Positions 35,241 through 43,403 of a stretch of 64,000 nt of DNA are shown here, piece by piece (positions within the stretch are counted from its first letter, which is position 1; every line of letters begins with the position of its first letter). A program made the translations under genes and the position numbers. The stretch is taken from NCBI GenBank assembly GCA_002428985.1, contig DIYL01000059.1, forward strand, positions 335,197 to 399,196. The letters are read 5' to 3'. Source of the stretch: Anaerolineales bacterium UBA6055. GTDB taxonomy: Bacteria; Chloroflexota; Anaerolineae; Aggregatilineales; Phototrophicaceae. The notes beneath the pieces are model-generated. The model had not been told where the DNA came from. It did no database searches and saw nothing but the letters and a program-made list of their open reading frames with translations.

Positions 35241-35376
35241 TTAGGGAGGGGTTTATTTGAAGATTAAAAATCTTTATAGTCTTTTCTGAAATAATCATAT
35301 ATTTTGAATTTCCAAACAGATCCTGAGGGCGCACAGTTGTACGCCCTGCGGATTTCGATTTGAATCGGAGATGAGC

Positions 35377-37149
35377 CTAGAAGAAGCTACTGAGGATTTC
35401 TAGTACTTTCTGGATGCTCTGTGGATCGCCGGATTGGCGGGTTGTGTTACTGGCTGTTGCGATACGGTCAAGACTACGGATGTCTGCATTGGCACCATAG
35501 GCCACCGGAATAACAATAACCGGATTAATCGAATCATAGCTTGCTTCGATTGATTGAATCGCACCATCGAGTGTGCTGACTGATGCTGTATCCTCGCCGT
35601 CACTTAGCATAATAACAGCCCGAATGCGGTCTTCTTCTTCGATATTATTCATCACATCAACCACATTAACGGTCGCATCATAAAGTGCAGTACCACCCTG
35701 TGCATCCAAGTTGCGGATATGTCCTTCGAGCAGTTCTTTATTGGTCTCCAAAATATCTAATGGAATGCGGACTTCTGTTTGATCAGAGAAGAGCGCGAGT
35801 CCGACACGGTTGGTAATTTCCATGTTATCGAGGAAGAATAAAGCAGCTTCTTTGGCGCTTTCGAGCTTGCCGTCTTCTGCCATTGATCCCGATACATCAA
35901 TGACGAGCATGATGTCGGCTTGTTTCTTGACAAATGCCCAGCTTTCTTGAATCGCAGCGATTACATCTGGTTCAGGGACATCTAATACAGTTGCAGGTCC
36001 TTCTGGTGTGACACCATATTGTTCTTCAAATGGGAAGCCGAGTTCTACGTCAGGATTCACTGGACGGAAGCCAAAGCCCATGATGTATTCTTGATTTTCT
36101 GCGGTCAGCATATAGTCCGTGAAAACACGGGCAGCAGCTTGTTGTTCTTCGGTCACCCAATCAGCATTGACAATGCCAAAGGGATGTTCATGCCAGAAAG
36201 TCCCTTCTTTTGGATAGAGTGCAACGAGTTTTTCGGGCGGTTCGGTGTCAGTTTGACCACGATTGATGGCAATTAGGTCGTTTTCTTCAAGTGCGACAAA
36301 GTCGAGATAATCGGGTCCTTGTGCGATATAGTTTTTGAATTCGGTTGTACGGCTGGAGTAGTGACGGATCAAACTTTCGATCTGGCGAACACCATCACGC
36401 ACGTCTTCGTCACGGACTTCATCAACTGTCAAACGACGACCTGTAAAGCCATTTGCACGTGCACTCGCATAAAATTCAGCGATCAACGTAGACAATGCAG
36501 TCGAGCTGATGAACGGATCCGTATGTCCGTAATAAACCGTGCGTCGTCCGCCTTCGATACCATAATCTTGCCAGCCATTTTCACTATTCAAAACATCCAA
36601 AATTTCTTCCCAACCGATTTCGTCATAACCAACGGTTTCTTGGATGGCGTTAAGGCGACTTTCCCAAATTGCCATGACGACAGGCGCATTGGCAGTTGGT
36701 GTAATTTCGGTCAGGTCAAAAATGTCTTCACGGCTGAGGAAGTTCGCCAAAGATAACCAGTGGCTGACACTCGGTTGGAAGATGGTCGGTTGTGCCACAT
36801 TGGCATTACCGGGTGCCGTCACAGCATTGACAATTGCCTGCATGATCGTACCAGATGAGCCCGGTTCACCACGCACAAAAATAATCGGTGCGCCATCAGC
36901 GAGGGCTTCGCCTGTGAAGGGATCGGTATTGTTCCGATAGGCTGTATTGAAGTCTTCAATAATCTTCGGCATATAGAGATCGGACTCTGGTGCATAGATA
37001 ATGTCGACGACAACTGCTCCATCCGGAATCGCAACTGCTGCCGGGGCATCTGCATCAGCAGAAGCAGAAGCATTATCACCACCACTATCACAGGCAACCA
37101 AGACTAATGCTAGTATGGTTAACCATATCAATAAACTCAAGCGTTTCAT
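35377..37149 (-). CDS. Lipoprotein: periplasmic-type solute-binding domain plus vWA domain
   Basis: 590 aa. Signal peptide II: MKRLSLLIWLTILALVLVAC with lipobox V-A-C, then DSGGDNAS. Residues about 40-380 form a bacterial extracellular solute-binding-like domain (IPDGAVVVDIIYAPESDLY, GEPGSSGTIMQAIVNAV, LTIPS-type core). Residues about 405-580 are a von Willebrand A domain: the MIDAS motif is LVIDVSGSMAEDGKLESAK (D-x-S-x-S), with later T and D in GGTALYDATVNVVD and VIMLSDGEDTAS (Thr and D-G-E-D). The protein is anchored outside the membrane and may bind a partner through the vWA. It is the last gene of a minus-strand set with 37240, 37992 and 38500; the latter is its paralogue without vWA. Confidence 0.88.
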   Translation of the reverse strand: MKRLSLLIWLTILALVLVACDSGGDNASASADADAPAAVAIPDGAVVVDIIYAPESDLYMPKIIEDFNTAYRNNTDPFTGEALADGAPIIFVRGEPGSSGTIMQAIVNAVTAPGNANVAQPTIFQPSVSHWLSLANFLSREDIFDLTEITPTANAPVVMAIWESRLNAIQETVGYDEIGWEEILDVLNSENGWQDYGIEGGRRTVYYGHTDPFISSTALSTLIAEFYASARANGFTGRRLTVDEVRDEDVRDGVRQIESLIRHYSSRTTEFKNYIAQGPDYLDFVALEENDLIAINRGQTDTEPPEKLVALYPKEGTFWHEHPFGIVNADWVTEEQQAAARVFTDYMLTAENQEYIMGFGFRPVNPDVELGFPFEEQYGVTPEGPATVLDVPEPDVIAAIQESWAFVKKQADIMLVIDVSGSMAEDGKLESAKEAALFFLDNMEITNRVGLALFSDQTEVRIPLDILETNKELLEGHIRNLDAQGGTALYDATVNVVDVMNNIEEEDRIRAVIMLSDGEDTASVSTLDGAIQSIEASYDSINPVIVIPVAYGANADIRSLDRIATASNTTRQSGDPQSIQKVLEILSSFF

Positions 37150-37239
37150 TCGTTTTCCTTTCGATACAACATATACAATGTTCGTTATAGCTTGTCACAG
37201 AGGCGACATATGTCTTCTCTGCGTTCTTTTTAAACTGTC

Positions 37240-37737
37240 TTATTTGTTTTCACTCGCCCTACCCACTGATAGCACAAAATTAGGCGACTCGGTGAAATAA
37301 AAGCGGTAGTGATCATCTTCGTTAAAGTTGGTCAGACGGTCAGGTGGCACATAGAAATTGAAATCAATCTCGACATGACGCAATTGCAAAAACACCGGAT
37401 CGTCGGGTTGGCGTAAGTCCTTATTCATTAAGCGTACTCGTCCCTCGACAGATTGCAAATCAAGCGTGTGAAGGTTTTTGAGGCGATGACGTGTTAAGCG
37501 TGGGTAGACCAGCGACATAAATACCGCAAATGCCAGCATTGGCAAAGCAATCGCCCATATTTGCAAAATTACCAACACAGCGGATATTGCCCATAGCAGG
37601 AGAAATCCACGCCGATGAAATTGATTTTCGATTAGTAGTTTGATACGCATTTGCGTCAGTTGTTCATCGGTGATGATCTGCTTGCGGTTCGCATCGTAAT
37701 CATCGTGTGTATGGTTTATATAATCATAGTGGGACAT
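37240..37737 (-). CDS. Small two-helix membrane protein, unknown
   Basis: 165 aa. Two membrane helices lie at about residues 50-90 (FLLLWAISAVLVILQIWAIA, then LPMLAFAVFMSLVY), followed by a soluble C-terminal domain with VEIDFNFYVPPDRL, then HYRFYFTESPNFVLSVGRA. It shows the same design as the neighbour 37992-38507: charged N-terminus, two helices, beta-rich tail. The two may be diverged paralogues. It lies between the two solute-binding protein genes of the operon. I do not recognise a family. Confidence 0.7.
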   Translation of the reverse strand: MSHYDYINHTHDDYDANRKQIITDEQLTQMRIKLLIENQFHRRGFLLLWAISAVLVILQIWAIALPMLAFAVFMSLVYPRLTRHRLKNLHTLDLQSVEGRVRLMNKDLRQPDDPVFLQLRHVEIDFNFYVPPDRLTNFNEDDHYRFYFTESPNFVLSVGRASENK

Positions 37738-37850
37738 GGATTCGCCTTATCAATTTTGCAATTATGCGTCGGGAGCAACATATGTTTCGGCCCTACAAAT
37801 TGGTGACATGATGCTCTTATCCTGTTGAGACAAATTCTCTTTTCAGTTTC

Positions 37851-37870
37851 GGACAACGCGGGCGTTATCC
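37851..37870. repeat. Family A palindrome, diverged copy
   Basis: GGACAACGC, GG, GCGTTATCC, then CTACA. One mismatch in the stem. It lies in the 254-bp gap between the two small membrane-protein genes. Confidence 0.6.
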
Positions 37871-37991
37871 CTACACGTCATTGATAGATTTTCAGCGACG
37901 CATCTGCGCCATCTGTGACTTCGTGAGTGACTGTTGACGGTTCGCTTTAATATCGTCCACAAATCAAGCCCTTGTTGATACGCATAATATG

Positions 37992-38507
37992 TCATTTTTT
38001 ATCAACTTCTCGTGCGCTGACAATGATTTTTTCTTTGTCAGTTGTAAAGACCTCATATATGTCTCCATATTTAAAAATTTTATTGGAGTTACCCTCTAAT
38101 GCAAAAGTTATCGTGTCATCAAAAACTAAATACCATGAATCATCTCCATAAAATCGGCTTATCCCTGAAAAGTGAGCAGTGAATGACTCAACTTTCACAT
38201 TACTCACAACAAGCACTTTCAAAACTTCCCTTGACCACAGCAGAACATGCAGGAAAAAGATACCAAGTAGAGTTGCAATTATGATATGTTGACCTACGAG
38301 TATGTTCAGAGAGATCGTAAGAAACAATATCTCAAAAGCCCAAAGTATATTTTCTTCTCGCCAGAGTTGATAAAGTTTCTTTTGTTGTCCACTCGTCAGC
38401 TTACCCTGTGCGTTAGCATGGAGATCTTTATCATAAAAATCAATGGTCTGAAAACGATACCTTTGCTTCCGCTTAGATTTGCTTTCCTGCATGATATAAT
38501 TAGCCAA
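37992..38507 (-). CDS. Small two-helix membrane protein, unknown
   Basis: 171 aa if started at TTG 38507, which overlaps the preceding gene and has GGAG 5 nt upstream. An ATG six codons in (38492) is an alternative. Two membrane helices at about residues 55-95 (ILWAFEILFLTISLNILVG, then IIIATLLGIFFLHVLLW) are followed by a beta-type soluble tail (WYLVFDDTITFALEGNS, GDIYEVFTTDKEKIIVSA). It resembles 37240-37737 in layout. The 8-bp overlap with the solute-binding gene suggests translational coupling and common control. The function is unknown. Confidence 0.7.
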   Translation of the reverse strand: MANYIMQESKSKRKQRYRFQTIDFYDKDLHANAQGKLTSGQQKKLYQLWREENILWAFEILFLTISLNILVGQHIIIATLLGIFFLHVLLWSREVLKVLVVSNVKVESFTAHFSGISRFYGDDSWYLVFDDTITFALEGNSNKIFKYGDIYEVFTTDKEKIIVSAREVDKK

Positions 38508-39591
38508 ATCGCTCCAATAATGTCTCGGTTGTGTTTTTATCAGGTGCAGTCACGATGGCGCTGGTCGGTGGGTCAATCAAAATGCCGATGTCTGCTCCTT
38601 GGGTGAATAGCGAGACCGTCTCAGACCGTAAATTGCCGACAGGACGTAGACCATAATTTTCTGCGCTTGCTTGTCCTGCCCCGACAATATAATCAGCAAA
38701 GGCATTAACAGCAGCTCTCATGTCATCGGTGGTGGCGTTATCGTTCCACATCGCGACAGGGAATGTCAATTCATATCCGGTTGTTGGGTAGCTGAGGATA
38801 ATCGGGTCGCTTCCGGTCAATCCATCGAGATTTTGTAACCAGAGTACTTCGGGTAATAGCGCAATTTCGGCTACTGATGTCCCACGTGATGCCATAGTGG
38901 CAGCAGGATCACTACCGAGTGTATTAAAGCTTGGTACAGCCGATACAATTGCGCTCATCCACTCGTTAAAGTCATCTTGGACTAAGCGTTGGCGGTCAAG
39001 TGTCGTCGAGTCGGTGAAATGCCCGGCACCGGAATAGAGCACGGCTAATCCAGCGATGTCGTTTGTCGGACGTGGATAGGCTAGTTTGAGGAATCCCCAG
39101 CTACTTTGCCCGCCAAGGCTCGCCCAATTGCCGTCATCAGTCGCCATCGCATCGCCAATGACATCCCAGTCGATTACACCATCCGAAGAAAGCACTGTGA
39201 CACGGCTTTCAAATCCGCCCCAGACAAGTGGGGTTGTCGCAGCACTATCTTCGACAATTTCAAACGGCATGTTGCTCGGTAGATAACTCACACCCGATGG
39301 ATCAGCAGGTATCCATGCATCGGGATGATCGGTGGGTGTCCAGTCGACATCTTCGCCCCAGACACTATTATCCGCAACGGTTGTCAGGTTCACTTGTACT
39401 CGGACGGTACCGTTTACCAGCGTGTTACTTTCATTGAAGTCTTCAACAACCTCGGTCATCCAGTCTTCTGCCATCGGGTTTACTGCAACCGTGATTTCTA
39501 GTGGGGGTTGATTGCCTAAAAACTGGCTGACCCCGATAATTGCAGCGATGATCACAACAAACAAAATCAATACTACTGTAGCTCGTGACAT
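38500..39591 (-). CDS. Membrane-anchored solute-binding-like protein (no vWA)
   Basis: The start is set at ATG 39591 (MSRATVVLILFVVIIAAI), because AAAAGGA lies about 10 nt upstream and the first 16 residues of the longer frame look spurious. About 363 residues. Residues 3-24 are a membrane helix or uncleaved signal. No lipobox Cys is visible. Residues about 35-360 are a periplasmic-binding-like fold similar to that of the 35377-37149 lipoprotein: ITVAVNPMAEDWMTEVVEDF, then PLVWGGFESRVTVLSS, ending ADIGILIDPPTSAIVTAP. It heads the minus-strand operon 39591-35377. The ligand is unknown; the vWA-bearing paralogue suggests they work in one complex. Confidence 0.78.
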   Translation of the reverse strand: MSRATVVLILFVVIIAAIIGVSQFLGNQPPLEITVAVNPMAEDWMTEVVEDFNESNTLVNGTVRVQVNLTTVADNSVWGEDVDWTPTDHPDAWIPADPSGVSYLPSNMPFEIVEDSAATTPLVWGGFESRVTVLSSDGVIDWDVIGDAMATDDGNWASLGGQSSWGFLKLAYPRPTNDIAGLAVLYSGAGHFTDSTTLDRQRLVQDDFNEWMSAIVSAVPSFNTLGSDPAATMASRGTSVAEIALLPEVLWLQNLDGLTGSDPIILSYPTTGYELTFPVAMWNDNATTDDMRAAVNAFADYIVGAGQASAENYGLRPVGNLRSETVSLFTQGADIGILIDPPTSAIVTAPDKNTTETLLERFG

Positions 39592-39748
39592 GTGCTTCAT
39601 GTCCTTTTTGTATTCGAATTTATCCACAATTACACACAATTGTACTCTACTCCAATTGGATTCGCATTAGTGCCCCAAAGATTGGGGGTCTTACGCAAAC
39701 GCTTGCAGATTTCTATTGTTATCTGTCCGACACGCGGTATAGTTGGGA

Positions 39749-39754
39749 TATAAT
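39749..39754 (+). promoter_or_regulatory. Candidate -10 element of the ThuA gene
   Basis: A perfect TATAAT at 39749-39754 lies 26 bp before ATG 39780. A TATAGT occurs at 39738-39743 and TTGTTA at 39716-39721, giving a 16-bp spacer with TATAGT. No good TTGACA fits the TATAAT. GAGGA (39767-39771) is the likely ribosome site. Confidence 0.3.
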
Positions 39755-39779
39755 TTATTTTTCAACGAGGACAAACATA

Positions 39780-40436
39780 ATGAGTAAAAAAGTTTTAATT
39801 GTATACGGCGGGTGGGATGGTCATGATCCGAAGGAAACTTCCCACTTATTTGCAGGATTGCTCGAAGAAGCAGGACTTGATGTAACCTTATCGGAATCGC
39901 TTGATAGCTTCTTGGACAAAGACTTGATGGGTTCTGTTGATATGGTTGTGCCAGTCTATACGATGAGCACGATTACCAAAGAACAAGAAGCTGGCTTGCT
40001 AGAAGCTGTGCGTGAAGGTGGTGTGAGCGTCGGTGGTTGGCATGGTGGGATGGCTGATGCGTTCCGTAACAATACCGAATATCAGTTTATGGTCGGTGGA
40101 CAATGGGTCGCGCATCCAGGTAATATCATCGATTATCGCGTCAATGTCACCAACAATGACCATGCTATTACAGCAGGCATTGAAGACTTCGACATGCACT
40201 CCGAGCAATATTATATGCACACTGACCCATCCAATAATGTGTTAGCAACGACAACCTTTAATGGTGACCACGCTTATTGGATTGATGGCACAGTTATGCC
40301 AGTGTTGTGGACACGCACTTATGGTAAAGCGAAAATTTTCTATAGCTCGCTTGGTCATGTGATTGGTGATTTTGATGTTCCAGAAGCGCGTGAAACTGTG
40401 CGCCGTGGCTTGCTGTGGGCAGTAGATAGTTTGTAG
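39780..40436 (+). CDS. ThuA-like domain protein
   Basis: The start is ATG 39780 (MSKKVLIVYGGWDGHDPKE), with GAGGA 8 nt upstream. Upstream in-frame codons back to 39585 would overlap the divergent gene and lack protein character. 218 residues, the full ThuA-like (glutamine-amidotransferase-like) fold: IVYGGWDGHDPKETSHLFA, GGVSVGGWHGGMADAFRNN, then FMVGGQWVAHPG and DHAITAGIEDFDMHSEQYYM, GKAKIFYSSLGHVIGDFDVPEARE. ThuA is linked to trehalose utilisation in other bacteria, but the reaction is not established. The family H-G-G-M and S-L-G-H motifs are present. It is divergent from the 38500 gene, so their control regions overlap. Confidence 0.87.
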   Translation: MSKKVLIVYGGWDGHDPKETSHLFAGLLEEAGLDVTLSESLDSFLDKDLMGSVDMVVPVYTMSTITKEQEAGLLEAVREGGVSVGGWHGGMADAFRNNTEYQFMVGGQWVAHPGNIIDYRVNVTNNDHAITAGIEDFDMHSEQYYMHTDPSNNVLATTTFNGDHAYWIDGTVMPVLWTRTYGKAKIFYSSLGHVIGDFDVPEARETVRRGLLWAVDSL

Positions 40437-40449
40437 ATTGCTATTGATT

Positions 40450-40473
40450 GGGGATGGTTTGCAAACCATCCCC
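40450..40473. terminator. Palindromic hairpin between convergent genes
   Basis: GGGGATGGTTTG (40450-40461) and its complement CAAACCATCCCC (40462-40473) form a perfect palindrome, followed by TACATACATG. It lies 14 bp after the ThuA stop and 14 bp before the stop of the convergent GNAT gene, so it can end both. The arm pattern and the following CCCTAC link it to family A. Confidence 0.6.
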
Positions 40474-40486
40474 TACATACATGTGT

Positions 40487-40996
40487 TTATCCATAAATCC
40501 AGTAACGACGCGTCAGCACACCCCGATTGTTATCAACCTTATCTTTGAGAATACCGCCGTTAGCTTCAATAATTTTTTGCGAGCCGATGTTGTCGTCATT
40601 ACAGGTGATAAGAATATCTGTCACCCCTAATTTTCGCACCGCTTGGATACCATGTGCACAGAGCATTTTTCCGTAGCCTTTACGACGTTGGCTCGGACGC
40701 ACTTTATAGCCGATGTGACCGCCAAGGCGCTTAAGCGAGTCATTCAGATAATGCCGGATGTTCATCTCGCCCGCATAGGTATCATCATCCACTATCAGCC
40801 AGTAGAAAGTTCCGGGGACATGTCCTGCTGGTGGGTTTGTCTCGTAGCGCAACAAAAAAGCAACATAATCAGCAAATGAAGTGGACGAAATTTCTGGGTT
40901 CCACATAATATCATCATTGAGCTCAATATGTTCGTAACTGGCAGCGCTGTAGCTGGCTTCATAATCTAATGATGGGGGTACAATTTTTAGGCTCAT
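40487..40996 (-). CDS. GNAT-family N-acetyltransferase
   Basis: 169 aa. The acetyl-CoA site is in HIGYKVRPSQRRKGYGKML (Q-R-R-x-x-G-Y-G), near residues 92-110. It is preceded by TFYWLIVDDDTYAGEMNIRHY and followed by ILITCNDDNIGSQKIIEANGG, the N-x-x-S-x-x-x-I-E-x-x-G-G motif of RimJ/L-like and YjdJ-like members. It may acetylate a small amine, an N-terminus or an antibiotic. No resistance signature is clear. Monocistronic. Confidence 0.85.
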   Translation of the reverse strand: MSLKIVPPSLDYEASYSAASYEHIELNDDIMWNPEISSTSFADYVAFLLRYETNPPAGHVPGTFYWLIVDDDTYAGEMNIRHYLNDSLKRLGGHIGYKVRPSQRRKGYGKMLCAHGIQAVRKLGVTDILITCNDDNIGSQKIIEANGGILKDKVDNNRGVLTRRYWIYG

Positions 40997-41431
40997 GAAC
41001 GGTAAATTACTCCTTTTTAGACAATAAATTACACATATACATTTTAAGAGTCCATTAAAGTTTTTTAGAGCTTATTTTATTGTACAATAGTTCGTTTCTT
41101 ATTCAAAGTATGACCATATAGACATGACAATGTGGCATCAAAGCCAGCTACATCAAATAGGAAATTTCTATAAGATACGGTGTGGTCTGCTTATTGTTTT
41201 GGTACTTATCTTTATTGGGAGCGGGATATTTAGGTGCAACGCCTTCAATTTTGACGATAACACCCGATCCCGATTTATGAGGTTAACTATCCCTAATGAA
41301 TTTTCTGAATCTATATGTCACTAGCCATCCGACACTAAACAAGAATGTGGTCAAGTGGGTTTCGGCATCGGATCATTGAGATGTAGGTCATCAATGATTT
41401 TATGGCATAGTGAGCTGGTTATAGCGTTATA
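40997..41431. other. 435-bp gap; one weak small ORF
   Basis: No clear gene. A 66-codon plus-strand frame (41124-41324) encodes one hydrophobic segment (GLLIVLVLIFIGSGIFRC) but has no ribosome site, so I do not call it a gene. No repeat-family element is seen. Confidence 0.5.
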
Positions 41432-42703
41432 TTATTCTTGTTCTGTTTGTTGAGAAGTAGGATTGAATAACTCCATCAGTCTTTGTCTGCGCCAGTGTTT
41501 TATATTTACTTCATACTCCGAGCCGACATCAATGTAGGATTCGAAGATATGTCTGGCTAATTCTAAATTTGGGTGATTGACAAATTGCCTGATTGCTTCT
41601 ATGTAATTGAAATTATCGTCTACCCCCCCTTCTTTTTTACAATATTTCTTGAATTTCAGATACTCCTCAACATTGGGCACTGTTGTGGATAGAACGGAAA
41701 AATCCTGAATGCCTAACAGCTGTTTCAATGGCAAGTGCTTAGATCCTAAATTGTGATTTTTGTATCTTAGGTGCATATCTAATAGATTATCAAAAACACC
41801 AAATGTTGCAACATTAAACGTCGAACTTGTGATGATATTATTAGTAGATGGATCTGTGATTGATGTGTCTGAATCAGAGCCACGTATCTGGCTTGCTCGT
41901 TCTAGTAACGCATCCTGATTTGGACCAGTAATATTAACGGCTCCGGGTGTGACGTATTTATCAATAATTTTAAGGAATTCTGATTCGGTAGGGTTCTTAA
42001 AAAAGATTCGAACAGCAATAATGAAGTTCAAATTTTCGTTGGCTTGTTCCTGAATGGCATATTTGCGAAGTGATTGAAAGTCTTTGTATGCTTTCTTATC
42101 ATTTCTGCTCAACATATCCTCAATGTTTTTATAACCTTCGACCCGTTCAGTTTTATGTTTGTAGTAGCCCAGTACACCCCCAAACCAAGAATCTTTTGTC
42201 ATTTGTTCAATGCGGTCTAATTCTCCCTGCTTCCATTCATTAAACCTAGCTTTAAATCGGTCAACAACATCATCATATGCCAGTATCCCGGGCTTCTTGA
42301 CGTTACCAAATGCGAGATTTAAAGGCAGCGTTAGTTGTCTGCCAACATACGCATTCGTACGATTTTGCTGACGGGTGTTTTGTCCGGAATTATTGGGTTG
42401 ATTTACACGTTGCACTACGGGGGTTTTGGAGGGAGACGATACAGTGTTTATCGTCCCAACATCGTCTGATTGGCGCTGTACATTTTGATCGGTTGATTGG
42501 TTTTTTGCAAGCAGATTAATCACAAATTGGTTACCCAATGTACGCTGTAAATGGAGTACATCATTCGGTGAGTAATTTTGTTTTAACACATCGGTATCCC
42601 GTTGTTCTATCTCCTCTCTATCAACGTCATTATGAAGCTTCGGTGTATAGGTGTGTTTGGGAAACCTGCGTGTTTGCTTACGACGAATGTATTTTCGTGC
42701 CAT
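41432..42703 (-). CDS. GN-motif protein with two RGS-like domains
   Basis: 423 aa. Residues 1-40 are basic then acidic. Residues 45-65 hold the GN leader SPNDVLHLQRTLGNQFVINL, followed by VQR, and VVQR at 96-99. Residues 80-165 are low-complexity linker with DDVVDRFKARFNEWKQ. Two RGS-like segments follow. Residues about 193-267: NIEDMLSRNDKKAYKDFQSL, then NENLNFIIAVRIFFKN, then VTPGAVNITGPNQDALL. Residues about 324-413: PLKQLLGI, VEEYLKFKKYC, NFNYIEAIRQFVNHP, HIFESYI, SEYEVNIKHWRRQR. Each shows the L-L, F/Y-L, N-x-x-F/Y, A-x-x-I/Y, V-N-I pattern of RGS bundles. The paralogue at 1-693 has one such segment. A host-directed effector is possible, but no export machinery is in view. No partner adjoins it. 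Confidence 0.62.
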   Translation of the reverse strand: MARKYIRRKQTRRFPKHTYTPKLHNDVDREEIEQRDTDVLKQNYSPNDVLHLQRTLGNQFVINLLAKNQSTDQNVQRQSDDVGTINTVSSPSKTPVVQRVNQPNNSGQNTRQQNRTNAYVGRQLTLPLNLAFGNVKKPGILAYDDVVDRFKARFNEWKQGELDRIEQMTKDSWFGGVLGYYKHKTERVEGYKNIEDMLSRNDKKAYKDFQSLRKYAIQEQANENLNFIIAVRIFFKNPTESEFLKIIDKYVTPGAVNITGPNQDALLERASQIRGSDSDTSITDPSTNNIITSSTFNVATFGVFDNLLDMHLRYKNHNLGSKHLPLKQLLGIQDFSVLSTTVPNVEEYLKFKKYCKKEGGVDDNFNYIEAIRQFVNHPNLELARHIFESYIDVGSEYEVNIKHWRRQRLMELFNPTSQQTEQE

Positions 42704-43403
42704 TTACCAATCCTTCTTGTTCTTAATATGCGATCATGTGTTTTTACAAAAATGGATGTAGGCGAGACGCCCCACAAACATCAAAGTAAGTCACATTGAC
42801 TTTTAGCTATGCATGTATAAGCACAGTTACACATGGTTATTTGGGGATAGCGATAAAACCAAAACTGTTATGAACTTTTATAAGCTCCTAAAATTACCTA
42901 TGGTCTAAATAGTTCATAGATCATTTTATATTTTTCACTATACTGTAGTTAACCAACGCAATGAGTCACCCGAACGGGTGATTTCTTATCGATTCCAATC
43001 TTCCATTAAGGTGTTCTAACAATGGATTTACTCGAATTATTTTGTAAGGGTGATGAGGTTTTTTGTTTACTGGACGCGTCCACAGTTTACGGTAATTGAA
43101 TTCGGATTAGTTATCCTAACCAACAGCAAACTAATGTAAGCTAATATAATGTTTACAAAATCTATATTTCGTAATATGCTATGCGTGGCGATAAAACATA
43201 TACAAAAGAGATAGTTATGAAAGCACATCACCAGACTTTGGGTTACGAGGTGACCCGCTCTTTCCTTATGTAGCACATAGTTACAGTGTGTATCGCGCGC
43301 CCCCCTGTAAAAAACAGCTTATTTACCTTCTCCGATACCTGTATCAGCAGGTTATTTATACTTATTTGCCAACCCAACACACTGATGGAGAACCATACGA
43401 CTA
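42704..43403. other. 700-bp leader/intergenic region upstream of leuS
   Basis: No convincing gene; the frames here are short and lack protein character. A hairpin at 42966-42981 is annotated separately. A leader transcript of leuS of up to 400 nt could begin here. I looked for a T-box antiterminator (GGGTGGTACCGCG-like) and did not find one. Confidence 0.55.
42966..42981 (+). terminator. Intrinsic terminator/attenuator-like hairpin upstream of leuS
   Basis: TCACCC (42966-42971), loop GAAC, GGGTGA (42976-42981), then TTTCTTAT on the plus strand. It is compact with a short U run. Located 420 bp before leuS, it could act as an attenuator or end an upstream transcript. Confidence 0.45.

Noticed and set aside
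41124..41324. 66-codon frame with one hydrophobic stretch
   Set aside because: No ribosome site, no recognisable homologue and sits in an AT-rich gap. It might be a small membrane peptide but I cannot support it.
42704..43403. T-box or other riboswitch upstream of leuS
   Set aside because: I looked for the T-box antiterminator consensus and specifier-type stems and saw none. Only a small hairpin is present.
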